Positions 44,346 to 53,480 of a stretch of 64,000 nucleotides of DNA are shown here, in pieces. Under the pieces are notes generated by a model. The model was not told where the DNA came from and searched no databases. It saw nothing but the letters and a program-made list of their open reading frames with translations. This DNA is from CAYTLW01 sp964438735. Lineage in GTDB: Bacteria > Myxococcota_A > UBA9042. Position 1 is the stretch's first letter, and each line of letters begins with the position of its first letter. The stretch is taken from positions 1-64,000 of the forward strand of contig CAYTLW010000014.1 of NCBI GenBank assembly GCA_964438735.1. Reading direction: 5' to 3'. A program made the position numbers and the translations under genes.

Positions 44346-45118
44346 CTGCGGGCCGCCAGCCAGCGCTTGAACTGAGCGATCAGGGCGCGTTCTTCGGCGG
44401 TCGCCGAGCGCTCGGCAGCTGCCAGATGGGCGACTCGTTGGCCGCCGCTGCTGGCCAGGGCGCGCAGCATCGCCGCCCTCGCGCCGCCCCCCTTGTCGCC
44501 GACCAACCACAGTTGATCGCGCAGCGCGGCGCCCTTCTGCATTCGGATCAGGGCCAGGGCCACGCGCAGCTTGGACTCCTTGCCCGCCAGGGCGGCTTGG
44601 GCCACGAACCGTTCCGCCACCGCCGGCTGCCCGGCCCGCACGCAACCGTCCACGGCCAGGTCCCGTAGAGCGGGCGCCGGCGCAAATACCTCACCCGCGG
44701 TGATCAACAGCGGGCGCGCGCCGCGCACATAACGCTTCAGGAATCGATCGATGGCCCGCGTATCGGCCCCCTGCCGCACGGGCCCATAGAAGAGCTTCGC
44801 GGCCTTGCGCATCAAGCCGACGCGCAGGCGCTCGGCCCCCTTGCACAGCCCAGACCAGCGCCCCTTGCGATGCGACCTGGCCAGCGGCCGCAATTCGACC
44901 CGTTCGCGCGTCGCTCCCGGCAGGGGATGCAGCGGTTGCCACTGGTGCAACAGGTCCCCGTCGGGCAGCGCTTTCGGCGACTGTGACGGCGTCGGTGGCG
45001 GAGCCGCTGGGGCGGGCTCGGCGGTCAACACGATCAAGCCGATCAACGCCAGCGCGGCGGCCAACTGACCGAACGGCTGTCGAATCACTCCCTTCGGGCC
45101 AAGGCGAGCGTGCTTCAT
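44342..45118 (-). CDS. Exported protein of unknown function
   Basis: This 258-residue protein has a basic N-terminus followed by a hydrophobic signal or anchor segment (LAAALALIGLIVLTAEPAPAA, about residues 19-39). The remainder is Ala/Arg/Leu-rich and helical, with HEAT-like character in its C-terminal half (LAVDGCVRAGQPAVAERFV, LRVALALIRMQKGAALRDQLW). No catalytic motif is evident. It is divergent from the Gld-type ABC operon and coupled to the small downstream gene. A periplasmic helical scaffold is one guess. Confidence 0.7.
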   Translation of the reverse strand: MKHARLGPKGVIRQPFGQLAAALALIGLIVLTAEPAPAAPPPTPSQSPKALPDGDLLHQWQPLHPLPGATRERVELRPLARSHRKGRWSGLCKGAERLRVGLMRKAAKLFYGPVRQGADTRAIDRFLKRYVRGARPLLITAGEVFAPAPALRDLAVDGCVRAGQPAVAERFVAQAALAGKESKLRVALALIRMQKGAALRDQLWLVGDKGGGARAAMLRALASSGGQRVAHLAAAERSATAEERALIAQFKRWLAARR

Positions 45119-45426
45119 CCCGTAGTCACCGTGCGCCAGATCGACGCCTCAATGGGCCCCTGGGCTGCCGTCTTGACACCCTCGCGCACCATCCTAACCT
45201 GCGGCCGGCCAACGCGACACCCCCCGCAACGGGCCATCGCAACGCGATCCCGTGGGGGCGAGTCGCAAACCAGGACCGATCGCACCTGGGAATGCCACGG
45301 CGACCCGGGGTGTTGGCTCGGCCCGAAAGGCATCTTAGATGCCCGTCATGGTCGGCCGTCGGTGGCCAGATGGTCCAACACCATCGCTACGGACAGCGGC
45401 TCATCCAGTTAGAAAAGGAGCACCAG
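45119..45426. other. Divergent intergenic region upstream of the Gld-type ABC operon
   Basis: These 308 bases hold a promoter candidate for the rightward operon (45173-45200) and a leader of about 220 bases ending in AAGGAG before ATG 45427. No gene or riboswitch-like structure is recognised. Confidence 0.5.
45173..45200 (+). promoter_or_regulatory. Promoter candidate for the Gld-type ABC operon
   Basis: TTGACA (45173-45178), 16 bases, then TAACCT (45195-45200). The same arrangement, TTGACA-16-TAACTT, precedes dnaK at 55790-55817, which raises confidence in both. Confidence 0.45.
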
Positions 45427-46389
45427 ATGGCAGCACAGCCCGTCATCAAGGTCGGCAACCTGAAGAAGATGTACGGCGACTTCGCCGCGCTCAAAGGCAT
45501 CTCTTTCGAGGTTCAAGGCGGCCAGATTCTCGGCCTGCTGGGCCCCAACGGCGCCGGCAAATCCACAGCCATGAAGATCCTGACCAGCTTCATCTCGGCC
45601 ACCGAGGGCGAGGTGGAGATCGATGGCATCGACCTGTTCTCCGATCCCATCGAGATCCGTCGACGCATCGGCTACCTGCCCGAAACCACGCCGCTGTATA
45701 CCGACATGTTGGTCTACGACTACCTGCAATACGCCGGTGAGATGCGCGGCATCTCCAAGGATGAGTGCAGCAAGAAGATCCACGACCTGGCCCGCAAGAT
45801 CGGCTTCGTCGAGAAGATCGGAATGCCCATCAGCACGCTGTCCAAGGGCTACCGGCAGCGCATCGGGCTGGCCCAGGCGTTGCTGCACAATCCCAAGATC
45901 CTGATCCTGGACGAGCCCACCTCGGGCCTGGACCCCAACCAGATCGTCGAGATCCGCAAGCTGATCAAAGAGCTGGGCAAAGATCACACGATCATCTTGT
46001 CGACCCACATCCTGCCCGAGGTGCGCGCCACCTGCGATCGCATCGTGATCGTGCACCACGGCGAAGTGGTGGCCGACGGCTCCATCGAAGAGCTGGACGG
46101 CCGCGTCACCGATACGCACGTGATGATCGTGTCGGTGGCCGATAAGGATGGCATCGAGACGGACGCCGTCACCGCTGAACTGGCCGCCCTGGACGGTGTG
46201 ATTGGCGCCCGCGTCAGCGGCTTCGGCAACGCGCCGGTGCCCCACCACGACTTCGAGGTCGACGCCAAGGCGGACCTGCGCACCGCGCTATTCGACTGGG
46301 CCCGCAACGGCGGCCATACGCTCCTGGAGCTGCGCCGCAAGGGCATGGATCTCGAGAGCATCTTCCAACGGCTCACGCAAGAGGCATGA
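45427..46389 (+). CDS. ABC transporter ATP-binding protein, GldA/NatA type
   Basis: The 320-residue ATPase has Walker A GPNGAGKST, the Q-loop region GYLPETTPLY, signature LSKGYRQRIGLAQAL and Walker B ILILDEPTSGLDP, with H-loop STHILPE. YLPETTPLY and the QALLHNPK context are typical of the GldA-like group, whose products partner with a permease and a Gld-type auxiliary membrane protein. AAGGAG lies six bases before ATG 45427. Three more genes follow on the same strand within 70 bases each. In Bacteroidota, GldA-GldFG is required for gliding; in deltaproteobacteria the exported substrate is not established. Confidence 0.94.
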   Translation: MAAQPVIKVGNLKKMYGDFAALKGISFEVQGGQILGLLGPNGAGKSTAMKILTSFISATEGEVEIDGIDLFSDPIEIRRRIGYLPETTPLYTDMLVYDYLQYAGEMRGISKDECSKKIHDLARKIGFVEKIGMPISTLSKGYRQRIGLAQALLHNPKILILDEPTSGLDPNQIVEIRKLIKELGKDHTIILSTHILPEVRATCDRIVIVHHGEVVADGSIEELDGRVTDTHVMIVSVADKDGIETDAVTAELAALDGVIGARVSGFGNAPVPHHDFEVDAKADLRTALFDWARNGGHTLLELRRKGMDLESIFQRLTQEA

Positions 46390-46402
46390 GGAGGACCCGA
46401 CG

Positions 46403-47134
46403 ATGAAGCAGATCTGGATCATCGCGAAACGGGAGACGGCGGCGACCTTTGACTCGCCCATCGCCTACATCGCGGCCACTGTCTTTCTGATCGCCACTGG
46501 CCTGATGTTCTTCTTTGGCATCGACGGCTCGGCGGACTTCTTCGAATCGCGGCAGGCAACGCTCCGGCCGCTCTTCGACTCGGCGCCATGGGTGCTGGCG
46601 GTCATCCTGCCGGCGGTCACCATGCGACTGGTCAGCGAGGAGCGCAAAGCCGGCACATTGGAGCTGCTGGTCACCCTGCCAGTGAGCGATTTGACCATCG
46701 TGCTGGGCAAACTGCTCGGCTCCATCGGCTTCCTGGTGGTGGCTTTGGGGCTGACGCTGGTCTTCCCCCTGCTGGTGATCATCGTCGGCGATCCGGACGT
46801 GGGCGCCATCATCGGCGGCTACATCGGCCTGCTGCTGATCGGCATCACGTTCCTGGCCTTGGGCCTGATGACCTCGACCCTGACAGAGAACCAGATCGTG
46901 GCCTTCATCCTGGGGCTGCTGCTCTGCGTCTTCTTCTGGACCGCCACGGACGCGCTCATCAAGCTCGCCTTCGAGCGCCCACCCACCGCCCTGCTGCTGC
47001 TCACCTTCAAAAACCAGTTCAACGCCTTCGCCAAGGGCGTCGTCGACATGCGCAACGTCATCTATTTCGGCTCGGTCACCGCCGTGGCCGTCATCGCATC
47101 GACGTACTCGCTCAAGTCGCGCAACTGGAAGTAG
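46403..47134 (+). CDS. ABC-2 permease, GldF-like
   Basis: The 243-residue protein has six predicted helices. It begins MKQIWIIAKRETAATFDSPIA, the GldF-type N-terminal amphipathic region, and has the coupling segment MRLVSEERKAGTLELLVTLP, a hallmark of this ABC-2 subgroup. Length (about 240) also fits GldF. GAGGAGG precedes ATG 46403. It should form the transport channel with the ATPase encoded 14 bases upstream and the GldG-like protein encoded 14 bases downstream. Confidence 0.93.
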   Translation: MKQIWIIAKRETAATFDSPIAYIAATVFLIATGLMFFFGIDGSADFFESRQATLRPLFDSAPWVLAVILPAVTMRLVSEERKAGTLELLVTLPVSDLTIVLGKLLGSIGFLVVALGLTLVFPLLVIIVGDPDVGAIIGGYIGLLLIGITFLALGLMTSTLTENQIVAFILGLLLCVFFWTATDALIKLAFERPPTALLLLTFKNQFNAFAKGVVDMRNVIYFGSVTAVAVIASTYSLKSRNWK

Positions 47135-47147
47135 TCGGAGGCCACCC

Positions 47148-49607
47148 ATGAAAAGCAAGCATAAGCTCCGCATCCGCACCGACGCCCTGGTCCTGCTGGT
47201 CGCTTCCATCGGCGTCGCCATCGTGCTCAACGCCCTGGTGCTGCGCGTACCGGCGCGCCTGGACCTGACCCGCAACAAGGTGCACACCCTGTCCGACGCC
47301 AGCGTCGAGGCGACCCGCGCGCTCGAAGGCGTGACCGTCATCGCCTACATCAGCAAGAAGCTGCCGGAGACCATCCCGACCCAGTTCGGCAAGATCTCGG
47401 TCAAAGGCATCGACCGGGCCTTCCGTGACAAGCTCGAAGAGTACGCTGCCGCATCCGAAGGCAAGATCCGGCTGGTCTACGCCGACGTGGACAACCCCGG
47501 CCAGGGCACCATCGAGGAGCAGGCTGAGGCGGCCAAACTGGACATGTTCTCGTCCACTGAAGCCGCCGTGGAGGGCAACCAGCTCAAGTTCGCCCGCTAC
47601 GCCATGGGCGCGACCCTGCACTACAAGTCGGTGCGTGAGGTCTTTCCCAAGGCGCTGGAGCCGGGCTTCTTCGAGTTCGAGCTCACCAAGCGCCTGCTCC
47701 GCCTCAAGGAGAAGTACGACCAGGGCCTGCTGATGAAGGACCTGCTCGCCGACGGCAAAAAGGTCTTCGAGGCGGTCGACAAGTGCAACAAGAAGGTCCA
47801 GGAGATCGGCAAGGTCGAGGAGAAGAAGGACGCCACTGGCGGGTTGTCGCTGGCGGCGACCAAGGTGGACCCGGCCCAGAAGCGGGTCAAAGCGCTCCAG
47901 GGAGCCAAAACCGATCTGGAGGCCGCCTGCGGCCCAGCGATCAACGGCCTGGCGTCCGCCGAGGCATCGCTCAAGGGCCGCAACCCCTTCGTCGACAACC
48001 TGCTGGCGACGGCAGGGCAGTTCAAGAGCGTCTATGCCGAGATGAACAAGTACCTGGCCGGTCAGGGACAGGGCAAAGGCCAGGTGCCCACCCACATGGC
48101 CGTAGCCCAGCTCATGGGACTGCTCGAACAGCTCGCCGGCGAGGTCGACAAACGGCACACAACCCTGACCGACAGCCCGGGCCAGAAGAAGATCGGCTTC
48201 CTCTGCGGCCACGGCGAGTTCTGTCCCTTCGCCGAGAAGGATCAGCTGGTCGATGCGCAGCTCGGCATGATGTTGCAGAACAACCCGATGATGAAGAACA
48301 TCGTCGACACCGCCAAGCAGATGTCCACGGCCATCGACCAGACCAACTCGCGCATCGGCGACGGCTTGTTCGGCAAGGCCGGCTTCGCCATCACCAAGGT
48401 GGCCTCGGGTTCGCCGATTTCGGACGACGTCAGCGCGTTGATCATCTACGCCCCGCGGCTCAAGATCCCGGAATATGATCGCTACCAGATCGACCAGTTC
48501 CTGATCAGCGGTCGGCCCGTGGCCGTGCTCGCCCAGCAATGGGAAGTGGCCGTCAACAACCTCAAGGCGCCGACCGAGATCGGCCAGGACATGCTGGTCA
48601 ACTACAGCGGCATGAGCCGCACTGACAGCAACATCGGCGACATCCTCAAAGGCTACGGCATCGAGTTGGGCAACGACATCGTGCTCGACAGCGAGCACGT
48701 CGACACCCTGCGGGTCATGGAGTACCAGAATCGCGGCGGCCTGACCTTCCAGACCCAGCGCGACTTCCCCTACGCGATGATCCCGGTCGCCAGCGACTTC
48801 TCCCAGGAACACGCCCTGACGCGCTCCATCCACTCCCTGTCCATCCCCTTCGTCACCAGCGTGAAGGCCTCCGACGCCCTCAAGGCGGACAAGACCTTCG
48901 AAGTCTTCGACCTGATCAAGACGTCGGATACTTCGCTGGCACGCCCGGGCACCTTCGAGGTCAACCCCATCGGATTGCGCGACGAAGTGGTCACGCTCAA
49001 GCCCAACGGCCCGCACACCGTGGCCGTGCTGGTGCGCGGACCCTTCAAGTCTGCTTTCGCCGGCAAAGAGATCCCCAAGCGCCCCAAGAAAAAGAAGAAG
49101 GCCTCCCCCTTCCCCATGCCCGACGAAGAAAAGGACGAGACCGAGACCGATCGCGAGCTCGCCAAGCGCCGATTCAAGGGCCAGGGCGCCGGCCAACTGC
49201 TGGTGGTGGCCTCCAACCTCGGCATCGAGGGCCTGACCCGCGAGACGGTGCTGGCCGGCTTCACCGCCACCAAGGTGGCCAAGTTCTCGGTCGAGGCCCT
49301 CAAGTCCTACCAGGAGTGGCAGGCCAACTTCCAGAACTGGCAGATCCGCATCGGCCAGGTCTCGCACCTGCTGCAGGATAACCTGCGCTTCATCAGCAAC
49401 ATCATGGACTGGTCCACCGCCCACGAGGCGCTGGTGGACATCCGCAGCAAGGGCGACACGCGCCGCCCCATGCGCGAGGTGAAGCCGGACGAGGCGCGCA
49501 ATATGCGCCTGGCCGCCATCCTCGGCGCGCCGCTCCTGCTGCTGCTTTTCGGCTTCCTGCGCCTGCAGATGCGCCGGCGCCGCTCCGAGCGGCTGCAGAA
49601 GGGTTGA
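47148..49607 (+). CDS. GldG-like ABC transporter auxiliary protein
   Basis: Of 819 residues, an N-terminal transmembrane segment (residues 14-32) precedes RLDLTRNKVHTLSDAS, the signature of the GldG/ABC_transp_aux family. A large periplasmic region follows, with a second family core near residues 385-510 (KKIGFLCGHGE, SALIIYAPR, YQIDQFLISGRPVAVL). About 130 residues rich in Lys and Glu are inserted between the two cores (residues 185-320). A second transmembrane segment lies near the C-terminus (LAAILGAPLLLLLFGFLRL), ending in a basic tail. GGAGG lies six bases before the ATG. It is longer than Bacteroidota GldG. It probably scaffolds the ABC exporter in the periplasm. Confidence 0.9.
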   Translation: MKSKHKLRIRTDALVLLVASIGVAIVLNALVLRVPARLDLTRNKVHTLSDASVEATRALEGVTVIAYISKKLPETIPTQFGKISVKGIDRAFRDKLEEYAAASEGKIRLVYADVDNPGQGTIEEQAEAAKLDMFSSTEAAVEGNQLKFARYAMGATLHYKSVREVFPKALEPGFFEFELTKRLLRLKEKYDQGLLMKDLLADGKKVFEAVDKCNKKVQEIGKVEEKKDATGGLSLAATKVDPAQKRVKALQGAKTDLEAACGPAINGLASAEASLKGRNPFVDNLLATAGQFKSVYAEMNKYLAGQGQGKGQVPTHMAVAQLMGLLEQLAGEVDKRHTTLTDSPGQKKIGFLCGHGEFCPFAEKDQLVDAQLGMMLQNNPMMKNIVDTAKQMSTAIDQTNSRIGDGLFGKAGFAITKVASGSPISDDVSALIIYAPRLKIPEYDRYQIDQFLISGRPVAVLAQQWEVAVNNLKAPTEIGQDMLVNYSGMSRTDSNIGDILKGYGIELGNDIVLDSEHVDTLRVMEYQNRGGLTFQTQRDFPYAMIPVASDFSQEHALTRSIHSLSIPFVTSVKASDALKADKTFEVFDLIKTSDTSLARPGTFEVNPIGLRDEVVTLKPNGPHTVAVLVRGPFKSAFAGKEIPKRPKKKKKASPFPMPDEEKDETETDRELAKRRFKGQGAGQLLVVASNLGIEGLTRETVLAGFTATKVAKFSVEALKSYQEWQANFQNWQIRIGQVSHLLQDNLRFISNIMDWSTAHEALVDIRSKGDTRRPMREVKPDEARNMRLAAILGAPLLLLLFGFLRLQMRRRRSERLQKG

Positions 49608-49673
49608 TCACAGGGCCACGATCAGATCGATTGGCGACGTCCAGGCGACGTCGACTTTGAGAAGGAAGGTGTC

Positions 49674-51632
49674 ATGAACCGTTCGACGCTCATCATGTTG
49701 GTGCTCTTCGTCGTGCTGCTCGGTGCCTGGTTGATCTCCCAGCGGCCGGCGACGAGCGAAGGTCCGCCGCCCCTGGCTGTGGAGGGCTTCGTCGAGGGGG
49801 TCTCGTTCCAGGACATCAAGATCCTGAACAAGGACGAGGACTCGCCATATACGAAGTTCATCGTGGAGCGGCAGGGCAGCAAGGTGGTCATGGAGCTGCA
49901 GCCGGGGCAGGAGAAGGTCAAAGCTGGCGAAAAGAAGTGGAAGGCCGTGCACACCGACGCCGACGGGGAAAAACTCGAGACCTGGGGCCAGGCCTACCGG
50001 GTGCGCCTGTGGAACCAGGCGCTGGCGTTGAGCTTCCGCTCCTCCTATTCCTTCGAAGCCACCGACGCCGAGCTCGCCGAGTACGGCCTGGCGCCGGACA
50101 ATGCCGTGACGTTCATCGCCGAGGGCGCCGGACGCACGGTCAAGCTCACGGTCGGCAAGGTCGACAAGACCGGCGAGGGCGACACCGACGCCACCACCTG
50201 GGTCATGAACCCGGAGGTGCCCAAGGTGGTCTATCAGGTGGCCGGACGCGACCTGCGCACCGAGTTGGCAGCGCCGTGGAAGGACATTCGCGAGCGCAAG
50301 CTCTTCGAGTGGAAGCTGCCCGAGGTCGACCGCATCGAGCTGGTCAATCCCAAAGATACGCGCACCGCCAAGGTCGTCATGACCCGGCCGCCGCTGACCG
50401 CGGAGCAGAAGAAGAAGCTGGCCGAGGGCCCCAAAGACAAGGACGCCAAGGACGCCAAAGACCCCAAGGACCCCAAGGCCGACAAGGATGACAAGGAGAT
50501 CCGCAAGGCCAGCGAGGGCTGGATGATCGCCGAGCCGACCGGCTATCCGCCCGGCGATATCGGCGACTGGCTGGAGTCCCTGGAGCGCATGCAGGCGACG
50601 GATTACAGGCCCTTCAAGGATGGCAAGCTGCCGCCGGATTCAGGGCTGGGCAAAGACAAGGGCGTGCGCGTGACCGTGAGCGGCGGCGGCAAGAGCGACA
50701 CCTTCATCATCGGCGGCAAAGGCGACAACAAGGACGGCGACGTCTGGGTGCAGGTGGAAGGACGCACAGAACTCTACCTGGTCGCCTCCTGGTCGACCGA
50801 TCAGTGCATCAAGAGCCTGGATGGGGTGCGCGATCTACGGCTGCTGGGTGCAGGCAAGTCGTCCAAGTCCAGCTACCTGATCGCCAACGGCGTCAAGGGA
50901 AGCCTGAAGATGACCCGCAAAGACGGCAAGTGGGACGCCGGCAAGGCCGAGATCGACGCCAAGAAGATCGACGACTTCTTCAGCGACCTCGACGGCGTCC
51001 GGGTCGAGTACGACAGCGCCAGGACGCGCGCCGCAGCTGGACTGGACAAGCCCGAGTACACCTACGAATTCGAGGTCGAGGGCAAGGCGACTCGCCTACA
51101 GGTCGGCGCCAAGCAGGGCGAGGATACCTATGGCGCGCTTGGCGATGGCGACGTATTCAAGTTCCAGAGTTGGAATGCGGATCGCCTGCGCAAGGGCCCG
51201 AATGACTTCGCCGACAAGCACCTGGTCGAGTTCGATAAGGGCGAGGTGAAGGGCCTGAGCATCGAGCCGCCGGACGGCAAACCCGTGCCCATGAACAAGG
51301 GACCGGATGGCAAATGGCAGGTCACGGGCAAGCCGGACATCAAGCTCAAGGACCCCGCGCTGGAGGGCATCCTCGCAGCCGTGGTCGAGATCAACTACGA
51401 CGCCAAGATTCCCAGCCGCAAACTGGCGGAATTCGGCCTCGACAAAGGCTATCACAGCATCACCTTCAATCTGAACCTGGGTCGCAAGGTGCAAGTTCGC
51501 GTTTCCGCAAAGGAACAAGACGGAAAGCCCTACGTCTCCGTGCATAAACAGGGCAAACTGGTCCAGATTGGCGTGATCGCCTCGATGAATGCCGGATCTC
51601 TGAAGAAAACGCTTGATGACTTGAAGGGTTGA
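49674..51632 (+). CDS. DUF4340-family membrane-anchored protein
   Basis: The 652-residue protein has one N-terminal membrane anchor (residues 5-22, TLIMLVLFVVLLGAWLI) and a long periplasmic beta-rich region. It contains repeats of the DUF4340 type (YGLAPDNAVTFIAEGAGRTVKLTVGK, and later GLDKPEYTYEFEVEGKATRLQVG). A Lys/Asp/Ala/Pro low-complexity tract (residues 245-280) interrupts it. DUF4340 genes commonly follow GldA-F-G-type genes in deltaproteobacteria and cyanobacteria, which fits this position. Role unknown. GGAAGG precedes ATG 49674. It is the last gene of the operon. Confidence 0.9.
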   Translation: MNRSTLIMLVLFVVLLGAWLISQRPATSEGPPPLAVEGFVEGVSFQDIKILNKDEDSPYTKFIVERQGSKVVMELQPGQEKVKAGEKKWKAVHTDADGEKLETWGQAYRVRLWNQALALSFRSSYSFEATDAELAEYGLAPDNAVTFIAEGAGRTVKLTVGKVDKTGEGDTDATTWVMNPEVPKVVYQVAGRDLRTELAAPWKDIRERKLFEWKLPEVDRIELVNPKDTRTAKVVMTRPPLTAEQKKKLAEGPKDKDAKDAKDPKDPKADKDDKEIRKASEGWMIAEPTGYPPGDIGDWLESLERMQATDYRPFKDGKLPPDSGLGKDKGVRVTVSGGGKSDTFIIGGKGDNKDGDVWVQVEGRTELYLVASWSTDQCIKSLDGVRDLRLLGAGKSSKSSYLIANGVKGSLKMTRKDGKWDAGKAEIDAKKIDDFFSDLDGVRVEYDSARTRAAAGLDKPEYTYEFEVEGKATRLQVGAKQGEDTYGALGDGDVFKFQSWNADRLRKGPNDFADKHLVEFDKGEVKGLSIEPPDGKPVPMNKGPDGKWQVTGKPDIKLKDPALEGILAAVVEINYDAKIPSRKLAEFGLDKGYHSITFNLNLGRKVQVRVSAKEQDGKPYVSVHKQGKLVQIGVIASMNAGSLKKTLDDLKG

Positions 51633-51981
51633 CGGCCGAACATGGGGCGTGCGCCAGCACGCAATCGCGCGCCTTGAGGGCTGCATAGCACGGGTCGTTG
51701 CCGGCCATTTTTCACACTCAACCTGTTGATACGACACCGCTACCTCTCGCGATTGCACAGGTTCAGGCTTGTGTTGGGCGCCGAATCCGATCTATCTTGC
51801 TCGGCAAGGGCCGAGACCGACCGCAAGCGCGGCCAGTTTGGTTCGAACATGTGCGGATTAGCGGAGTTTTTGCCGATTCGCGCCGTGGGCTGGAGCGTTG
51901 CGTCCGGCGGGACTTCGACCGATCGAAAGATCGGGTTCAGGACATCCAAACGACTTTCTTCCCGACAGTGTGGAGTTCAAC
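51633..51981. other. Intergenic region after the ABC operon
   Basis: No gene is supported in these 349 bases. A short hairpin CCGATC-GAAA-GATCGG with a GNRA loop lies at 51919-51934, about 50 bases before the AT-hook protein start. I see no clear promoter hexamers, and the DUF4340 gene has no obvious terminator. Confidence 0.45.
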
Positions 51982-52818
51982 ATGCGAATGCATTTCGAGA
52001 CGGGTGAACTGCGCCTGACATGGAGCGCAGACGGCGGCGCTGTCGTCCAGTTGGGCGGCGCTGCCCAGGCGCTTGATGGGGCGCAGATTCGGGCGCTTTG
52101 CGAGGCGCTGGACGTGACAACTCGTCTGTCCGGCATCGGCGCGGTGACGGCAGCACCCGCGGTTGCCATCAGCCCTGCCACCAGCCCGGCACCCGTGGCC
52201 GTCGAAGCCAAGACGGCGCCACCCGTCGAAGTGCCCGCCGCAGCCGCGGCACCCGCTGCGCCAGCGACCGGCGCCAGCCCCGCATTTGGCACCAGTCATC
52301 GGGACGCCGGCCTGCTCCTGCTCGATGGCGAGGCCGTCAAGCGCGGCCCCAAAGCGACAGCAGAGCGAGCCGGTCCACGCAAGGGCCGGCGGCGCGGTCG
52401 CCCGCCGGGTAAGGGCCGAGCCACCAACAAGTCGGCCGCCACCGGCACGACGACGCCAGCAGCGGCGGCCAGCCCAAAGACCGCCACACCCAAGCCGCGG
52501 GGCCCGCTTCCCGCCGCCAATCGGCGCGGTCGGGGACGACCGCGCGGCGGCCGAAGCGGACGCAGCCGCAAGCCGATCGTCGACTCCATGGCCACCTGGA
52601 TGCGCAACAACTCCGGCGCCCACGGCATCGACGCGCTGGTCAACGCTGCCGAAGATGGCGGTTGGACGGCGGCCAAAGAGGTCGCGCCCGCGATCCGCGC
52701 CGCGCTCAGCCGCAACGCTGACCTGTTCGCAAGGCAGGGCGACGGCAGCTTCGTACTGCGCGCCACCTTGCCGCCGGGCAAGGTCGTGCGCCGTCGCCGT
52801 AAGTCCCGAAGCGAATAG
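51982..52818 (+). CDS. AT-hook protein with HARE/winged-helix-like C-terminus
   Basis: The 278-residue protein has an N-terminal conserved block (MHFETGELRLTWSADGGAVV to LCEALDV), an Ala/Pro-rich linker, then two basic AT-hook-like segments, GRRRGRPPGKGRA and RRGRGRPRGGRSGRSRKP. The C-terminal 75 residues (VDSMATWMRNNSGAHGIDAL, WTAAKEVAPAIRAALSRN, FARQGDGSFVLR) look like a HARE-type or winged-helix fold. AT-hooks bind the DNA minor groove, as in the HMGA-like domain of myxobacterial CarD. A nucleoid or transcription role is inferred. GGAG precedes ATG 51982 by six bases; ATG 51988 is alternative. Confidence 0.8.
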   Translation: MRMHFETGELRLTWSADGGAVVQLGGAAQALDGAQIRALCEALDVTTRLSGIGAVTAAPAVAISPATSPAPVAVEAKTAPPVEVPAAAAAPAAPATGASPAFGTSHRDAGLLLLDGEAVKRGPKATAERAGPRKGRRRGRPPGKGRATNKSAATGTTTPAAAASPKTATPKPRGPLPAANRRGRGRPRGGRSGRSRKPIVDSMATWMRNNSGAHGIDALVNAAEDGGWTAAKEVAPAIRAALSRNADLFARQGDGSFVLRATLPPGKVVRRRRKSRSE

Positions 52819-52824
52819 GGCTCA

Positions 52825-52840
52825 CCGCCGTCAGCGGCGG
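52825..52840. terminator. GC-rich hairpin between convergent genes
   Basis: CCGCCG-TCAG-CGGCGG is a perfect 6-base-pair stem between the AT-hook gene and the PilZ gene. It has no T-run, so it is a weak or Rho-aided terminator at best. Confidence 0.4.
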
Positions 52841-52854
52841 ACCTGCACTGGCAG

Positions 52855-53475
52855 TCAGTCGCCGATTCGTCTGGCGAGGTTGGACGCCCGTGCAGCGAAG
52901 ACCCATTGCACGATGCGCGCTTCATCGGCCGAAGCCAGGTCGATGAATTCACAGGCCAGGGCGCCATTGGCCTCACCGCCCTGGCCCCGAACCACACGCG
53001 CCAGCGCCCGCACCGGCGCCTCTGCACCGGCCAGGCCGATCGCGACCTGAATCTCGGCGTCGGGTTCCAACGTCGGGCCACCGACAACGCGAAAGCCAGA
53101 TGCAGACAAGTCGACCGGCCCGGCGAGCGCGGTCGCCTCGTCGCCGGGACCCTGAATCGTGATCTCCAGCTGCACACCGGCCCGAACGAACTCACGCCGT
53201 TGACCGGCGCCCGGCTCCGATAAGGAGACCAGATAGTAGCTCGACGGCATGACCGCTTCAATCCGCATGGGCCAGCGCAACAGGCGATCACCATGTGCGA
53301 ACAGGACGGTCGCTTCGACGCCGGCGGCAGCGATCGGGTCGACGTTGTTGGCGGTACGATCTGCGATGATTCCGCTGCTACCCAGGCGACCGACGGTGGT
53401 CACATCGCTGAAGGGAATGCCCTCCACCTGGAACAGCACCGTGATCCGGTCACCCGGATTGGGACGGAGCGCCAT
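52855..53475 (-). CDS. PilZ-domain c-di-GMP receptor with YcgR-like N-terminal domain
   Basis: The 206-residue protein has a beta-rich N-terminal half like the YcgR flagellar-brake N-domain (DRITVLFQVEGIPFSDVTTV). A PilZ domain follows, carrying both c-di-GMP-binding motifs: RREFVR at residues 93-98 (RxxxR class) and DLSASG at 122-127. It therefore should bind c-di-GMP. Its target is not shown. It starts six bases after the stop of the FHA/coiled-coil gene on the same strand, so the two are almost certainly co-transcribed. Confidence 0.92.
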   Translation of the reverse strand: MALRPNPGDRITVLFQVEGIPFSDVTTVGRLGSSGIIADRTANNVDPIAAAGVEATVLFAHGDRLLRWPMRIEAVMPSSYYLVSLSEPGAGQRREFVRAGVQLEITIQGPGDEATALAGPVDLSASGFRVVGGPTLEPDAEIQVAIGLAGAEAPVRALARVVRGQGGEANGALACEFIDLASADEARIVQWVFAARASNLARRIGD

Positions 53476-53480
53476 CGCCC

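Noticed and set aside
47112..49424. 770-codon open frame antisense to the GldG-like gene
   Set aside because: It mirrors the codon periodicity of the plus-strand gene in GC-rich DNA, has no family motif and no ribosome-binding site.
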